Of a stretch of DNA of 64,000 bases, positions 46,304-54,213 are shown piece by piece. The DNA is from Acidaminococcus hominis (GTDB lineage Bacteria > Bacillota > Negativicutes > Acidaminococcales > Acidaminococcaceae). The notes beneath the pieces were generated by a model. It made no database searches. It was not told the DNA's origin and saw nothing but the letters and a program-made list of their open reading frames with translations. The number at the start of each line of letters is the position of its first letter. The stretch's first letter is position 1. The translations under genes were made by a program, and so were the position numbers. Where the stretch lies: the NCBI RefSeq assembly GCF_900291475.1, contig NZ_OLMM01000004.1, forward strand, positions 1-64,000, read 5' to 3'.

Positions 46304-46806
46304 GATTTCTCCTTTAGGCCAAACATGGTATTCAGCAATTTGCGGCCTTCGGCCGTCCGAAAAATTCTATCCCGAAAATTGGCCACAGCCGTCAGCGGCA
46401 GCTGCTTTTCGTAGGCATTCACCATAAAATCCACCTCCACCAGCACCTGGAAAGCCAAACTGTCAATGGCCCCGTACTGGTGATGATGCCCCACTATAAA
46501 CTGCACCCGCTCTACCTGCTCCCGGGTATACCCCAAGGGTTCCAGTACGGAAGGAACTTCCTGTACCCCCAGGGCTTCGTGGTATTGCCGGAACGCCGCC
46601 CCATACAGGGCCTCCGCCTTCCGGGCGCCTATATCGTGGACCAGGGCCGTGGTTTCCAGGAGAAACAGTGCTTCCCCTTCCAGCCCCTCCAGCTGCCCCA
46701 ATAGCCGGGCCAGGCTGTGCACCTTCAGCAGGTGCTGCAGCCGTTTGGGATCTCCCTGATTATAAATCGCCATAGCAAGCTTCAGCCGTTCCAAGGGTTC
46801 CAGCAT
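46300..46806 (-). CDS. HD-domain phosphohydrolase
   Basis: Protein of 168 residues with an HD domain: the first His in HSLARLLGQLE, the HD pair in LVHDIGARKAEA and a later GHHHQYG. Such small HD proteins act on nucleotides or related phosphates; the substrate is unknown. GGAGG lies 5 bases before the ATG, and the gene begins 10 bases after the alcohol dehydrogenase stop. Confidence 0.85.
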   Translation of the reverse strand: MLEPLERLKLAMAIYNQGDPKRLQHLLKVHSLARLLGQLEGLEGEALFLLETTALVHDIGARKAEALYGAAFRQYHEALGVQEVPSVLEPLGYTREQVERVQFIVGHHHQYGAIDSLAFQVLVEVDFMVNAYEKQLPLTAVANFRDRIFRTAEGRKLLNTMFGLKEKS

Positions 46807-46816
46807 AAGGGCCTCC

Positions 46817-47968
46817 TTACCACAATTTCCTGTACAATTCTTTCAGCACGCCCGCATTCAGTACCCGCCGGGTATTGGCAGGACTGCCGCTGTTCATAGC
46901 GTCTTCTGCCATCTTGTCGATTTGGGCAAAGAAAGCCGCCCGGTCAACGCCGTATTCGGCCAAAGTGGGTACCTGGCAGGTCTCGCACAGGTCCCGCACC
47001 GCTGCCAAAAAGGCTTCCGCAGCCGCCTGGTCCGGCAAAGAGACCTCTGCGGCCCCCACGGCCCGGCCCAAGGCAGCAAACCGCTCATACGTTCCCGGCA
47101 GGGCGTATTCCAGGCAGACCCCCAGCAGCATGGCGTTGGAAAGTCCATGGGGCACGTGGAATAGCGCTCCAATGGGCCGGCTCATGCCATGGACCAGGGT
47201 CACCGAGGAATTGTTGAAGGCCATGCCCGCTTCCAGGGCCGCCATAGCCATTTCTTCCCGAGCCTCAGCGTTCTTCCCCTCCCGATAGGCGGTGGGCAGA
47301 TTGGCAAAAATCCGTTTCACCGCAGACAGGGCCAGGGTGTCCGTCAGAGGCTGGGCCTTTTTGGAGGTATAGGCCTCAATGCTGTGGGTCAGCGCGTCCA
47401 GGCCCGTGGAAGCCGTTACCCTGGCAGGAGCCGACAGCGACAGCGCCGGATCCACCACGGCCAGGTCCGGCAGCAGGGCCGCCCCTTTCAGCAGCATTTT
47501 TACCTGGGTTGCCGTATCAGTAATAATGGTAAACTGGGTAGCTTCCGAACCGGTGCCCGCCGTGGTGGGAATGGCAACCATCCCCGGCAGCGGCCCGGCA
47601 ATCTCCTTGCCCAGGTAATCCGACAGCTTCCCAGGATGCACCGCCAGCACCCCAATGGCCTTCATGGCATCCAGAGGACTGCCGCCCCCCAGACCTATGA
47701 GAAAATCACAGCCCGCAGCCCGGTATTCCCGGAGCCCTTCCAGAATCATGGTATCCGTGGGTTCCCCGGAAATCCCGTCGTACAGCACCAGCCCAATGCC
47801 CTGCTGCTCCAGCAGTTTTTCCACCCGGCCCGCCGTACCGTCCTTTACCGCATGCTTGCCCGTAACCAATAGAGCCTTTTTCCCATAACTTTCCAGCCCG
47901 CTGCCCAGAACTTCCAGGGCTCCCGGGCCCGTAACCACCTTTTTCGGAATGCAAAATACTCTGCTCAT
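46817..47968 (-). CDS. Iron-containing alcohol dehydrogenase
   Basis: Type III metal-dependent dehydrogenase of 383 residues. NAD binding is at GGGSPLDAMKAIGV, IPTTAGTGSEATQF, and the metal-site histidines lie in HGMSRPIGALFHVPHG. Butanol/propanediol-type dehydrogenases share this pattern; the substrate is not determined. It is the first gene of a four-gene run and diverges from a LysR regulator that probably controls it. Confidence 0.92.
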   Translation of the reverse strand: MSRVFCIPKKVVTGPGALEVLGSGLESYGKKALLVTGKHAVKDGTAGRVEKLLEQQGIGLVLYDGISGEPTDTMILEGLREYRAAGCDFLIGLGGGSPLDAMKAIGVLAVHPGKLSDYLGKEIAGPLPGMVAIPTTAGTGSEATQFTIITDTATQVKMLLKGAALLPDLAVVDPALSLSAPARVTASTGLDALTHSIEAYTSKKAQPLTDTLALSAVKRIFANLPTAYREGKNAEAREEMAMAALEAGMAFNNSSVTLVHGMSRPIGALFHVPHGLSNAMLLGVCLEYALPGTYERFAALGRAVGAAEVSLPDQAAAEAFLAAVRDLCETCQVPTLAEYGVDRAAFFAQIDKMAEDAMNSGSPANTRRVLNAGVLKELYRKLW

Positions 47969-47995
47969 ATGCTTCTCTCCTTTTGCTAATGCTAG

Positions 47996-48024
47996 TTTAC
48001 ACCCATTCAGGGCTGTGGTATATT
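47996..48024 (+). promoter_or_regulatory. Promoter of the LysR gene
   Basis: TTTACA at 47996-48001, 17-base spacer, TATATT at 48019-48024. The -10 overlaps a near-palindrome GGTATAT...ATATATAACC (48017-48039), a plausible LysR binding site in the divergent control region. Confidence 0.6.
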
Positions 48025-48085
48025 ATTAAATATATAACCTGCAATCTTATTTTTATATATCACATCAAGAAACAGGAGGCAGACC

Positions 48086-48937
48086 ATGGATCTCCAAGAA
48101 CTAAAATTTTTCCGGGCCGTTGCAGCCGAAGGCAGCCTGTCCAAAGCCGCCCAAAAACTGAACTACGCCCAATCCAACCTGTCCACCAAAATCAGCCAGC
48201 TGGAAAAAGAACTCCATACCGAACTGTTCCATCGCTGCAGCCACGGCGTCACCCTGACCCCCAAAGGAGAACAGCTGCTCCAGTATGCAGAAAAACTCCT
48301 GAACCTGGCCGCCGAAACCGAAGCCGTCCTGAAAGACGACGGCACCGCCAAAGGCAGCCTGACCCTGGGCTCCATGGAATCCACCGCCATGACCCTGCTG
48401 CCCCCGCTCCTGTCCCGCTACCATGCGGAAAATCCCCAGGTGTCCCTGCGCATCCAGACCGGCACCACTGCCGCTTCCCTCCAGGGCGTTTTGGACCATA
48501 CCCTGGACGGAGCCTTTGCCGCCGGTCCCCTGCGCCATCCCGGGCTGGGCACCAAACTGGTCCAGACCGAACGGCTGGTGCTGGTAACCCCCAAGGGCAG
48601 CAGCCGGGCCCCCGCAGAAGCCCTGCTCCGCCAGCCCCTTCTGGTGTTCCCCCAGGGCTGCTCCTACCGCAAAACCCTGGAAGCCTGCCTGTCCTCCCGG
48701 GAACTCCTTCCCGAAAAGATTATCGAATTTACCTCCCTGGGAGCCATCTTGGCCAGCGTCAGCGCCGGCCTGGGCATCAGCCTGTTCCCCGAAGCCGTGG
48801 TCAGTGCCTTTGCGGCCGCCGGCACCCTGGACCTGCAGCCACTGCCCAAGCCCTTTGACACCCTGCCCACCCTGTTCATCTATCGTAAGGACGGCTTCAT
48901 GGAACAATCCCTGCGCCAGCTATTGGCTCTTTTGTAA
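48086..48937 (+). CDS. LysR-family transcriptional regulator
   Basis: Regulator of 283 residues with an N-terminal winged helix-turn-helix (FFRAVAAEGSLSKAAQKLNYAQS) and a periplasmic-binding-protein-like effector domain from about residue 90. AGGAGG precedes the ATG. Divergence from the iron alcohol dehydrogenase run suggests it controls that operon and itself. The sequence resembles CynR/CysL-type members, but the effector is unknown. Confidence 0.92.
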   Translation: MDLQELKFFRAVAAEGSLSKAAQKLNYAQSNLSTKISQLEKELHTELFHRCSHGVTLTPKGEQLLQYAEKLLNLAAETEAVLKDDGTAKGSLTLGSMESTAMTLLPPLLSRYHAENPQVSLRIQTGTTAASLQGVLDHTLDGAFAAGPLRHPGLGTKLVQTERLVLVTPKGSSRAPAEALLRQPLLVFPQGCSYRKTLEACLSSRELLPEKIIEFTSLGAILASVSAGLGISLFPEAVVSAFAAAGTLDLQPLPKPFDTLPTLFIYRKDGFMEQSLRQLLALL

Positions 48938-49020
48938 TACAACTCTATCATAGCAAAGGAAAGCAAAAAATAAAGAGGCAATAAAAAATGGGGGGGGGAA
49001 AATAATACTTACCCCCGAAA

Positions 49021-49125
49021 GAAAAATGGCTTGCGAACTTAAATGAGTTCGCAAGCCATTTTTCTTGTTCTTTATAACTGTATCCTAACAAACTTCCTCA
49101 GGCAGTCCTGCGGACTGTCAGCCCC
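49021..49125 (-). repeat. Inverted tail of the structured repeat family, with terminator-like hairpin
   Basis: Read on the minus strand this segment is about 80% identical to 56041-56141: GGGGC, a small hairpin (CAGTCC...GGACTG), GAGGAAGTTT, and a 12-pair hairpin GGCTTGCGAACT / AGTTCGCAAGCC followed by ATTTTTC. Stem bases differ from the other copy in a paired way (GGC/GCC against GAC/GTC). It lies head to head with repeat copy B. The remaining bases after the LysR stop (48938-49020) contain only a G-run and A/T tracts. Confidence 0.6.
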
Positions 49126-49138
49126 TACAACGCTTGGC

Positions 49139-49256
49139 GCTCAGCTCCAATTCTCAAGGCTATATGCCGCAGAGAATTGGTTAATATGAGCCGTGTGATA
49201 GCGGCCTGCAAAGCGAACCCGCAGGGTGAAGCTGCGCAGCGAGCCGCGAACCACTT
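49139..49256 (+). repeat. Structured repeat, copy B
   Basis: Hairpin 1: CCAATTCTC / GAGAATTGG with a 16-base loop, then a TTA bulge and an outer GCTCA / TGAGC stem. It is followed by TGTGATAG (49194-49201), hairpin 2 (AGCGAACCC GCA GGGTGAAGCT, 49212-49233) and GCGAACCACTT (49246-49256). A second GCGAACCGCT...GGGGCC follows at 49266-49282. Same layout as copies A, C and D. No gene is present up to the IS3 element at 49390. Confidence 0.55.
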
Positions 49257-49456
49257 TGGCTAGCAGCGAACCGCTCAGGGGCCATTCATAACCGTCAGAA
49301 CTCCAGTGTTTATCAATACGGGTACTATAACTATAGTTCAGACTTTACTTGACCAGCAGCGGCCTAGCATGCCTCCTTCAAGCGTGGTATGCTATGAATA
49401 AAGTAGACTGGCATATAGTTAAACCTCCTGGATTCGTTGAAAGGAGAGTATGTAAA

Positions 49457-50155
49457 ATGTCTATATCGAAAGTCAGTGCAGAGGATAAATTAAAGGCTGT
49501 CAAAGCTGTTCTTGCTCATGAAGAATCACCAATGGTTTCTGCAAAAAGGTTAGGGGTTCACTGGAAAGCAGTACAGTATTGGGTAGATGAATATATAGGA
49601 AATGGTCCTGAGGTATTTAACAAAAGACAGGTTAAAAGTTATTCTGCTGATCTTAAGATCCAATGCGTAGAGGAATATCTTAAGGGCGAAACGACTATGT
49701 CCCAGCTGGTACAAAAATACGGATTAAAAAGTTCTCGTCAAATCAGAGACTGGTTAAAGAAGTATAATAGTCATGAGGAACTAAAAAGTTCGGGTACTGG
49801 AGGTGCCAAGATCATGACTAAAGCTAGACAAACGACCTTTGACGAGCGCGTTGAAATCGTAAAATACTGCATTGAAAACGGGAATGCTTACCATGAAACC
49901 GCTGAAAAGTTTAAGGTTTCCTACCAGCAAGTCAGAAATTACGTCTTAAAATATAATAAGTACAATACCGAAGGACTCGTAGATGGGCGCGGACACAGGA
50001 AGCCAGTAGAAGTCCCTGAAGAAGCCCCTACAGAATATGAGTGTATGAAAGCTGAACTCAAACTGGCTAATGCAAAACTCAAAGCCAAGGATATGGAGAT
50101 TGATTTCCTAAAAAAACTCGATATTGTGGAAAGGAGGCGGGATTCACACAAATAA
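49457..50155 (+). CDS. IS3-family transposase OrfA
   Basis: DNA-binding subunit of 232 residues with two helix-turn-helix motifs (AKRLGVHWKAVQYWVDEY; TAEKFKVSYQQVRNYV-like, here ETAEKFKVSYQQV) and a C-terminal leucine-zipper-like helix. AAGGAG lies 10 bases before the ATG at 49457; a longer frame from 49349 is outside the element. Near its end a run of seven A residues (50110-50116) follows CT and gives an A_AAA_AAA slippery site. Confidence 0.87.
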   Translation: MSISKVSAEDKLKAVKAVLAHEESPMVSAKRLGVHWKAVQYWVDEYIGNGPEVFNKRQVKSYSADLKIQCVEEYLKGETTMSQLVQKYGLKSSRQIRDWLKKYNSHEELKSSGTGGAKIMTKARQTTFDERVEIVKYCIENGNAYHETAEKFKVSYQQVRNYVLKYNKYNTEGLVDGRGHRKPVEVPEEAPTEYECMKAELKLANAKLKAKDMEIDFLKKLDIVERRRDSHK

Positions 50156-51069
50156 GATATGGAGCCATTTATGAAGCCATTAAAGAACTGCACGCTGAAA
50201 AGAATTACCCTATTCTTGGCCTGTGCAAATTGGGAAAAGTGTCCCGGGCCGGCTACTACAAATGGCTTCATAGAGAGCCTTCAGCACGCGAAATTGACGA
50301 CAAGGAAATTGCTAAAAGAATAGAAGAGATATACAAGGCTGACCCAGCTAAAGGGTACAGACGAATAGCTGATGACTTACGAGCCCCAAATAAGAAGATC
50401 TATCCTGACACGAAACCAATAGCAATTGGTGACGGTCGCGTTCTTCATCTTTGTCGAGTGATAAATATAAAGTCTACGATTAAATATGCCCCTAAGGGCT
50501 GCACCCAGCGTGCAATAGATCCTGCATACATTGCAGAAAATATCTTGAATAGGGAATTTAAAGCCGATGCCCCTAACCAGAAATGGTGTACTGACGTCTC
50601 AGAATTTCACTACTATGAGGGGGTAGTTGTGCATAAGGTATATCTGAGCGCGATTATTGACCTGTATGACAGACGAATTGTTTCCTATGTGATAAGCAAC
50701 CGGAACGATAAAAATTTGGTATTCAATACCTTCAATAAGGCATTGTTGAAAAACCATGGCGCGCATCCCCTGTTTCACTCTGACCGGGGATTCCAATACA
50801 CCTGCAGGGATTTCCGCAAGATGATTCTAGATGCTGGTATGACGCAGAGTATGTCACGGATAGGAAAATGCATTGATAATGGCCCGATGGAAGGCTTCTG
50901 GGGCATGCTGAAAAGAGAACGGTACTATACTCGTGACTTCGACAGCCGTAAAGCTTTGGTAACGATGATTAATAACTACATGGAGTATTACAACAGTGGC
51001 CGTTTGCAGCGGAATTTGGGCCGTTTGACCCCTATGCAAAAACATAATAGCTACCAAATGGCGGCGTAG
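50116..51069 (+). CDS. IS3-family transposase OrfB (by -1 frameshift)
   Basis: DDE integrase-type catalytic part. Acids are in WCTDVSEF, FHSDRGFQY and NGPMEGFWGMLKRE, all intact. The reading frame is open from the slippery A run, where a -1 shift would give the OrfAB fusion; a separate start (TTG at 50230) is less likely because it would lose the N-terminal helical region. AGGAGG at 50132-50137, downstream of the slip site and inside the overlap, may stimulate shifting. Confidence 0.85.
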   Translation, partial: TRYCGKEAGFTQIRYGAIYEAIKELHAEKNYPILGLCKLGKVSRAGYYKWLHREPSAREIDDKEIAKRIEEIYKADPAKGYRRIADDLRAPNKKIYPDTKPIAIGDGRVLHLCRVINIKSTIKYAPKGCTQRAIDPAYIAENILNREFKADAPNQKWCTDVSEFHYYEGVVVHKVYLSAIIDLYDRRIVSYVISNRNDKNLVFNTFNKALLKNHGAHPLFHSDRGFQYTCRDFRKMILDAGMTQSMSRIGKCIDNGPMEGFWGMLKRERYYTRDFDSRKALVTMINNYMEYYNSGRLQRNLGRLTPMQKHNSYQMAA

Positions 51070-51127
51070 AGGTTTATATTATTAGGAACTGTCTACTTGA
51101 CGGGGAGCACACCAGCGTGAAGGAGGT

Positions 51128-51160
51128 GGGGCCGAGGGGCCTCGGAGGAAGTTCCATTAT
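51128..51160 (+). repeat. Repeat-family tail right of the IS3 element
   Basis: GGGGCCGAGGGGCCTCGGAGGAAGTTCC resembles the tail GGGGCC-hairpin-GAGGAAGTT of copy A (56041-56079). It suggests that the IS3 element interrupts or abuts a repeat island. Confidence 0.4.
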
Positions 51161-51181
51161 TTCACAGCCCCATTTTTTATC

Positions 51182-52063
51182 TCATGATTTCAGCGCTCCC
51201 AGCACATCCCCCACATCCCCGTTGATGCAGATGGCCTGCTGGGCAATTTCCGTAGGAGCCCCTGCCTGACCGTAGTTCAGACAGGCGTACACCGCCTGGG
51301 GATTGTCCTTGGTCAGCCGCCAAAAAGGATACTTGATAATGCCCGGGGTGTTGAAGCCCACCCCCAGCTCCAGGTACAGGACCTTGCCCTGCCGGTGCTG
51401 CTGGCCAAACTGGTCATACCGCTTGGCCGCCCGGTACCAGCCTGCATCCTGGACAAAGGTGTCATCACTGCGCAGGTTCATGGCCATAGGCCGTCCGCAT
51501 TTGGGGCAATGGGGCACCAGTTCCTTAGGCACCTTCCGGTCCCGCTGCCGGGCGACCATTTCCCGGACCACTGCCTCGTTGTCATAGGTTTCCTGGTGAC
51601 AGGGCTCCGAGCACTGCCACAGCCCGTAGTCCCCCTGGGTGTAGAACAGTCTCTCCTTGGCAAACCCCGCCCTTTGGAAACAATGATCCACATTGGTGGT
51701 CAGGACAAAATATTCCTTGCCTTCCACCAACTGGAGCAGCTGCTGATACACCGGCTTGGGAATGGGCACGTACCGGTTATAGTAAATGTACCGGCTCCAA
51801 AAGCCCCAGGTTTCCTCCGGCGTCCGGTAGGGATAGAAACCCGCCTCGTACATATTGGAAAACTGGTAGGCAGCAATAAAGTCCGGAAACAGCTGCTGGA
51901 ACCTTTCACCGCTGTAGGTATACCCGGCAGAGGTGGATAGCCCAGCCCCTGCCCCAATCACCACGGCGTCCGCTGCCCGCAGCGCCTCCTGCAGCCGTTC
52001 CAGCTTAGCGGACTGTTCCCAGGAGCCCCTGGTAGAGGGCGTAATCCTCTGCTGTGAACACAT
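51182..52063 (-). CDS. M-class sirtuin (SirTM), predicted protein ADP-ribosyltransferase
   Basis: Sirtuin of 293 residues. NAD-binding motifs are GAGAGLSTSAGYTYSG and TTNVDHCF; the catalytic His of classical deacetylases is replaced (TQGDYGLWQC), and four zinc cysteines are in CSEPC and CPKCG. Classes with these changes, encoded next to a macrodomain, are known to ADP-ribosylate rather than deacetylate (described for lipoylated GcvH-like targets in some bacteria). No gcvH-like or lipoate ligase gene is in this window. Start ATG at 52063 overlaps the macrodomain gene by 59 bases. Confidence 0.85.
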   Translation of the reverse strand: MCSQQRITPSTRGSWEQSAKLERLQEALRAADAVVIGAGAGLSTSAGYTYSGERFQQLFPDFIAAYQFSNMYEAGFYPYRTPEETWGFWSRYIYYNRYVPIPKPVYQQLLQLVEGKEYFVLTTNVDHCFQRAGFAKERLFYTQGDYGLWQCSEPCHQETYDNEAVVREMVARQRDRKVPKELVPHCPKCGRPMAMNLRSDDTFVQDAGWYRAAKRYDQFGQQHRQGKVLYLELGVGFNTPGIIKYPFWRLTKDNPQAVYACLNYGQAGAPTEIAQQAICINGDVGDVLGALKS

Positions 52064-52796
52064 TGAAAATCACCTTCTTCACAGAACTTTCCTGCTGCAA
52101 AAATTTCCGCACGGTCCGTACCGCCAGCTGGGCCGCTGCAGCCTGGGGAAAATGGAATACCCCTGTGGAAATGCAGCAAAACGCCACACTGGCAAGCCCC
52201 TGCTGGGCCGCCAGTTTCAGGCAGCTGTTGTAGCAGGAAACCAGCAATGCCCGGTCCCGGTCCGTCACCGGGCCTTGGACAATGGGTCCCACCGTATGGA
52301 GTACATAGCGGCAGGGCAGATTGAAAGCCGGCGTCAGCTTGGCCTGGCCCGTAGGTTCCGGGTGCCCCTGCTCAGCCATCAGCTGGGCACAGGACAGCCG
52401 CAGCTCCACCCCGGCAAAGGAGTGAATGCAGTTGTCGATGCAGTGGTGGTTGGGCCGGTAGCAGCCGGTCAATCCGCTGTTGGCCGCATTGACAATGGCG
52501 TCACAGGCCAGCCGGGTAATATCCCCCTGCCACAAATAAAGCCCCGGCTCCCGGGGCTGCAGGTCTTCCACCCGCACCATGCCCCGTTCCTGGAGCCGCT
52601 CCTGCAAATAGGCATCCTGCACCGCCAGAAACTCCTGGCTCACCGGAGCCGGCGGCCGCACATTCAGCAGCCCCCGAAGCAGGAAACGCTGCTCCTCCGC
52701 ACCTTCCGGCACGGCAATTTCCTGATACTCCGGCCATTCCGCCAAAAGCTGCCGGATTAACTCCACCCGTCTTTCTTCCTGGGTCAACTTCCTCAC
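52005..52796 (-). CDS. Zinc-containing macrodomain ADP-ribosyl hydrolase
   Basis: Protein of 263 residues with a macrodomain in the C-terminal two-thirds: LWQGDITRLACDAIVNAANS, GCYRPNHHCIDNCIHS with the zinc Cys/His set, TGQAKLTPAF and SISTGVF-like CISTGVFHFPQ. Macrodomains of this type remove ADP-ribose added by the partner SirTM, so the pair forms a reversible modification unit. It begins 24 bases after the PNPOx-like gene and overlaps the sirtuin gene. Confidence 0.88.
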   Translation of the reverse strand: MRKLTQEERRVELIRQLLAEWPEYQEIAVPEGAEEQRFLLRGLLNVRPPAPVSQEFLAVQDAYLQERLQERGMVRVEDLQPREPGLYLWQGDITRLACDAIVNAANSGLTGCYRPNHHCIDNCIHSFAGVELRLSCAQLMAEQGHPEPTGQAKLTPAFNLPCRYVLHTVGPIVQGPVTDRDRALLVSCYNSCLKLAAQQGLASVAFCCISTGVFHFPQAAAAQLAVRTVRKFLQQESSVKKVIFNVFTAEDYALYQGLLGTVR

Positions 52797-52820
52797 CCCT
52801 TTCTCTGCCCGCTGCGTCAG

Positions 52821-53216
52821 TTAGAATTCATAGGGCGGTTTGCCGGAAAAGTCCGCAATCACCCCGTGGGGATCTTCCAAATAGAATACCACGAAAATCG
52901 GATTGTCCGCCGTATGGTACTGGCTCTTTACAATGGGATTCTCCATACAGGCTTCCTTGATGGCCTGATTGTCCTCAAACACCGCTTTCCCAGACAGCCG
53001 CAGCCAGGCATATTTGGGAGAAGCAACCGTCACCTGCACATAAGGATTGGCCTGCATATCCTTGTACACTTCCTTGGTGTTGTTGGTGCAGAACCACAGC
53101 TTGCCGTCCCGCTCCAGGCTAAACATAAACGGCCGGCATTTGGCCTTGCCATCCCGGCCCACCGTAGCCAGATATTGTACCGGATTCTCTTTCAGAAATT
53201 CTACTACCTTGTTCAT
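52821..53216 (-). CDS. Pyridoxamine 5'-phosphate oxidase-like flavoprotein
   Basis: Split-barrel flavin-binding protein of 131 residues (ATVGRDGKAKCRPFMF, WFCTNNTKEVYKDM, YAWLRLSGKAVF). Small relatives bind FMN or F420 and reduce unknown substrates. The ATG at 53216 follows AAAGGAGGAG; an upstream Met at 53279 lies in the promoter region. It is the first gene of the PNPOx-macrodomain-sirtuin cassette. Confidence 0.87.
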   Translation of the reverse strand: MNKVVEFLKENPVQYLATVGRDGKAKCRPFMFSLERDGKLWFCTNNTKEVYKDMQANPYVQVTVASPKYAWLRLSGKAVFEDNQAIKEACMENPIVKSQYHTADNPIFVVFYLEDPHGVIADFSGKPPYEF

Positions 53217-53260
53217 AATAGCTCCTCCTTTGGCTTCCCGTTTCCAGGAAAATCGTGCTG

Positions 53261-53330
53261 TTTGATGTAATGCTTTCATTTACATTGATAATATACCATC
53301 ATTTTGACGTAATGTAAAGAGTTACATCAA
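53261..53330 (-). promoter_or_regulatory. Promoter with flanking dyad operators, PNPOx-macrodomain-SirTM operon
   Basis: On the minus strand TTTACA (53318-53313), 17 bases, TATATT (53295-53290). The promoter lies between two related inverted arms: TTTGATGTAA...TTTACATT on one side and AATGTAAA...TTACATCAAA on the other. This symmetry around a strong promoter suggests a dimeric or tetrameric repressor. No regulator gene is adjacent. Confidence 0.7.
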
Positions 53331-53514
53331 AAATTTTGCCAGGATTTACTATTTTTTCTAAACCCAATATTCTTCCATAACCAATCTCAGGCTGCCATTT
53401 TCAAGGCTTGGTCTGAAAGTTCTCATAAAAGCCCCACAGAGCGGGCAATGCGTTTTTTTGTTGACCCACAGCATTTTTTGTCAGGGGAGCAAATACCAAT
53501 TACAAAGCCAGGTT

Positions 53515-54075
53515 TTAGCTTTCAATTTTATCACCATCTAAAGCGGACCATCCGAAACGCACTATTGATACCACAATAGCAACAATGGTTATGCTTTCGT
53601 TCAAAACGCCTCCCCAGGATTTTACCAGCACATCATAAAACAGCATGCCTGGTGCATTGACAAAAAGATTTGCCAGCCTTATTTTTCTGGCATTATTGGT
53701 CCAATAGGCAATTGTTCCCGCAATTGTCCCTATTACAGGGAGAACACTTTTCCATCCACTCCAGGTGAATATAGCTGCAAAAACCACTAATATGGAAAAA
53801 ATGACAACCCAGCCTTTCCAGCGTACCACTTTATATTCCTTGTATTTGGTAAGCATAATATTTCTGATAATGTTAATCAGCAGGCTAATACTCCCACTAT
53901 AGGCCCCAAGCATTACAAATTGTAATCCAAAAGCCAAGCAGCCCAGCGTCTGTAGAATAAACAGCTTCCGGTTTGACCTTACCTGATACGATATAAGAAA
54001 TAATATTACACCAATAAACCCTACGCCCTGCACCAAAATAGTATTCTCTCCCATATTGCTTCGAACCTCATCCAT
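53515..54075 (-). CDS. YgjV-like inner-membrane protein
   Basis: Membrane protein of 186 residues with about six helices, starting VQGVGFIGVILFLISYQVRSNRKLFILQ, as in the YgjV/membrane-protein family of unknown function. The codon pattern is more AT-rich than its neighbours, which could mean transfer. The start is uncertain between 54075 and a Met seven codons later. The 298 bases after its stop (53217-53514 region) hold the operator described separately and a short AT-rich stretch. Confidence 0.75.
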   Translation of the reverse strand: MDEVRSNMGENTILVQGVGFIGVILFLISYQVRSNRKLFILQTLGCLAFGLQFVMLGAYSGSISLLINIIRNIMLTKYKEYKVVRWKGWVVIFSILVVFAAIFTWSGWKSVLPVIGTIAGTIAYWTNNARKIRLANLFVNAPGMLFYDVLVKSWGGVLNESITIVAIVVSIVRFGWSALDGDKIES

Positions 54076-54153
54076 TCCAGTTTATAATCCGCGGCCTTAT
54101 AAACGCCCTGCAAACCTTTTCTACTTCACCAGGAGCAGCCATCTATACAAAAA

Positions 54154-54190
54154 CGGCCAGAGAAAAAGGAAATTTCCTTTTCTCTGACCG
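54154..54190 (-). terminator. Terminator of the FAH-family gene
   Basis: CGGTCAGAGAAAAGGAAA pairs with TTTCCTTTTTCTCTGGCCG on the minus strand and is followed by TTTTTG. Confidence 0.88.
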
Positions 54191-54213
54191 TTTGCGTTTT
54201 TCGCTTTTCTTCC

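Larger units (their letters stand above)
49390..51109 (+). mobile_element. IS3-family insertion sequence
   Basis: Ends are TGCTATGAATAAAGTAGAC on the left and, on the complement of the right end, TGCTCCCCGTCAAGTAGAC: TGCT plus AAGTAGAC are shared and the termini are 5'-TG...CA-3' as in IS3 elements. It carries orfA and orfB in relative -1 frames. The element is AT-rich against its surroundings. It sits between two parts of a repeat island; a clear target duplication is not seen, and the flanks themselves are imperfect inverted repeats, so the exact ends are provisional. Confidence 0.75.

Noticed and set aside
50116-50230. IS3 orfB as a frameshifted pseudogene
   Set aside because: The -1 relation with a slippery A7 run is the normal expression mechanism of the family and both frames are otherwise intact.
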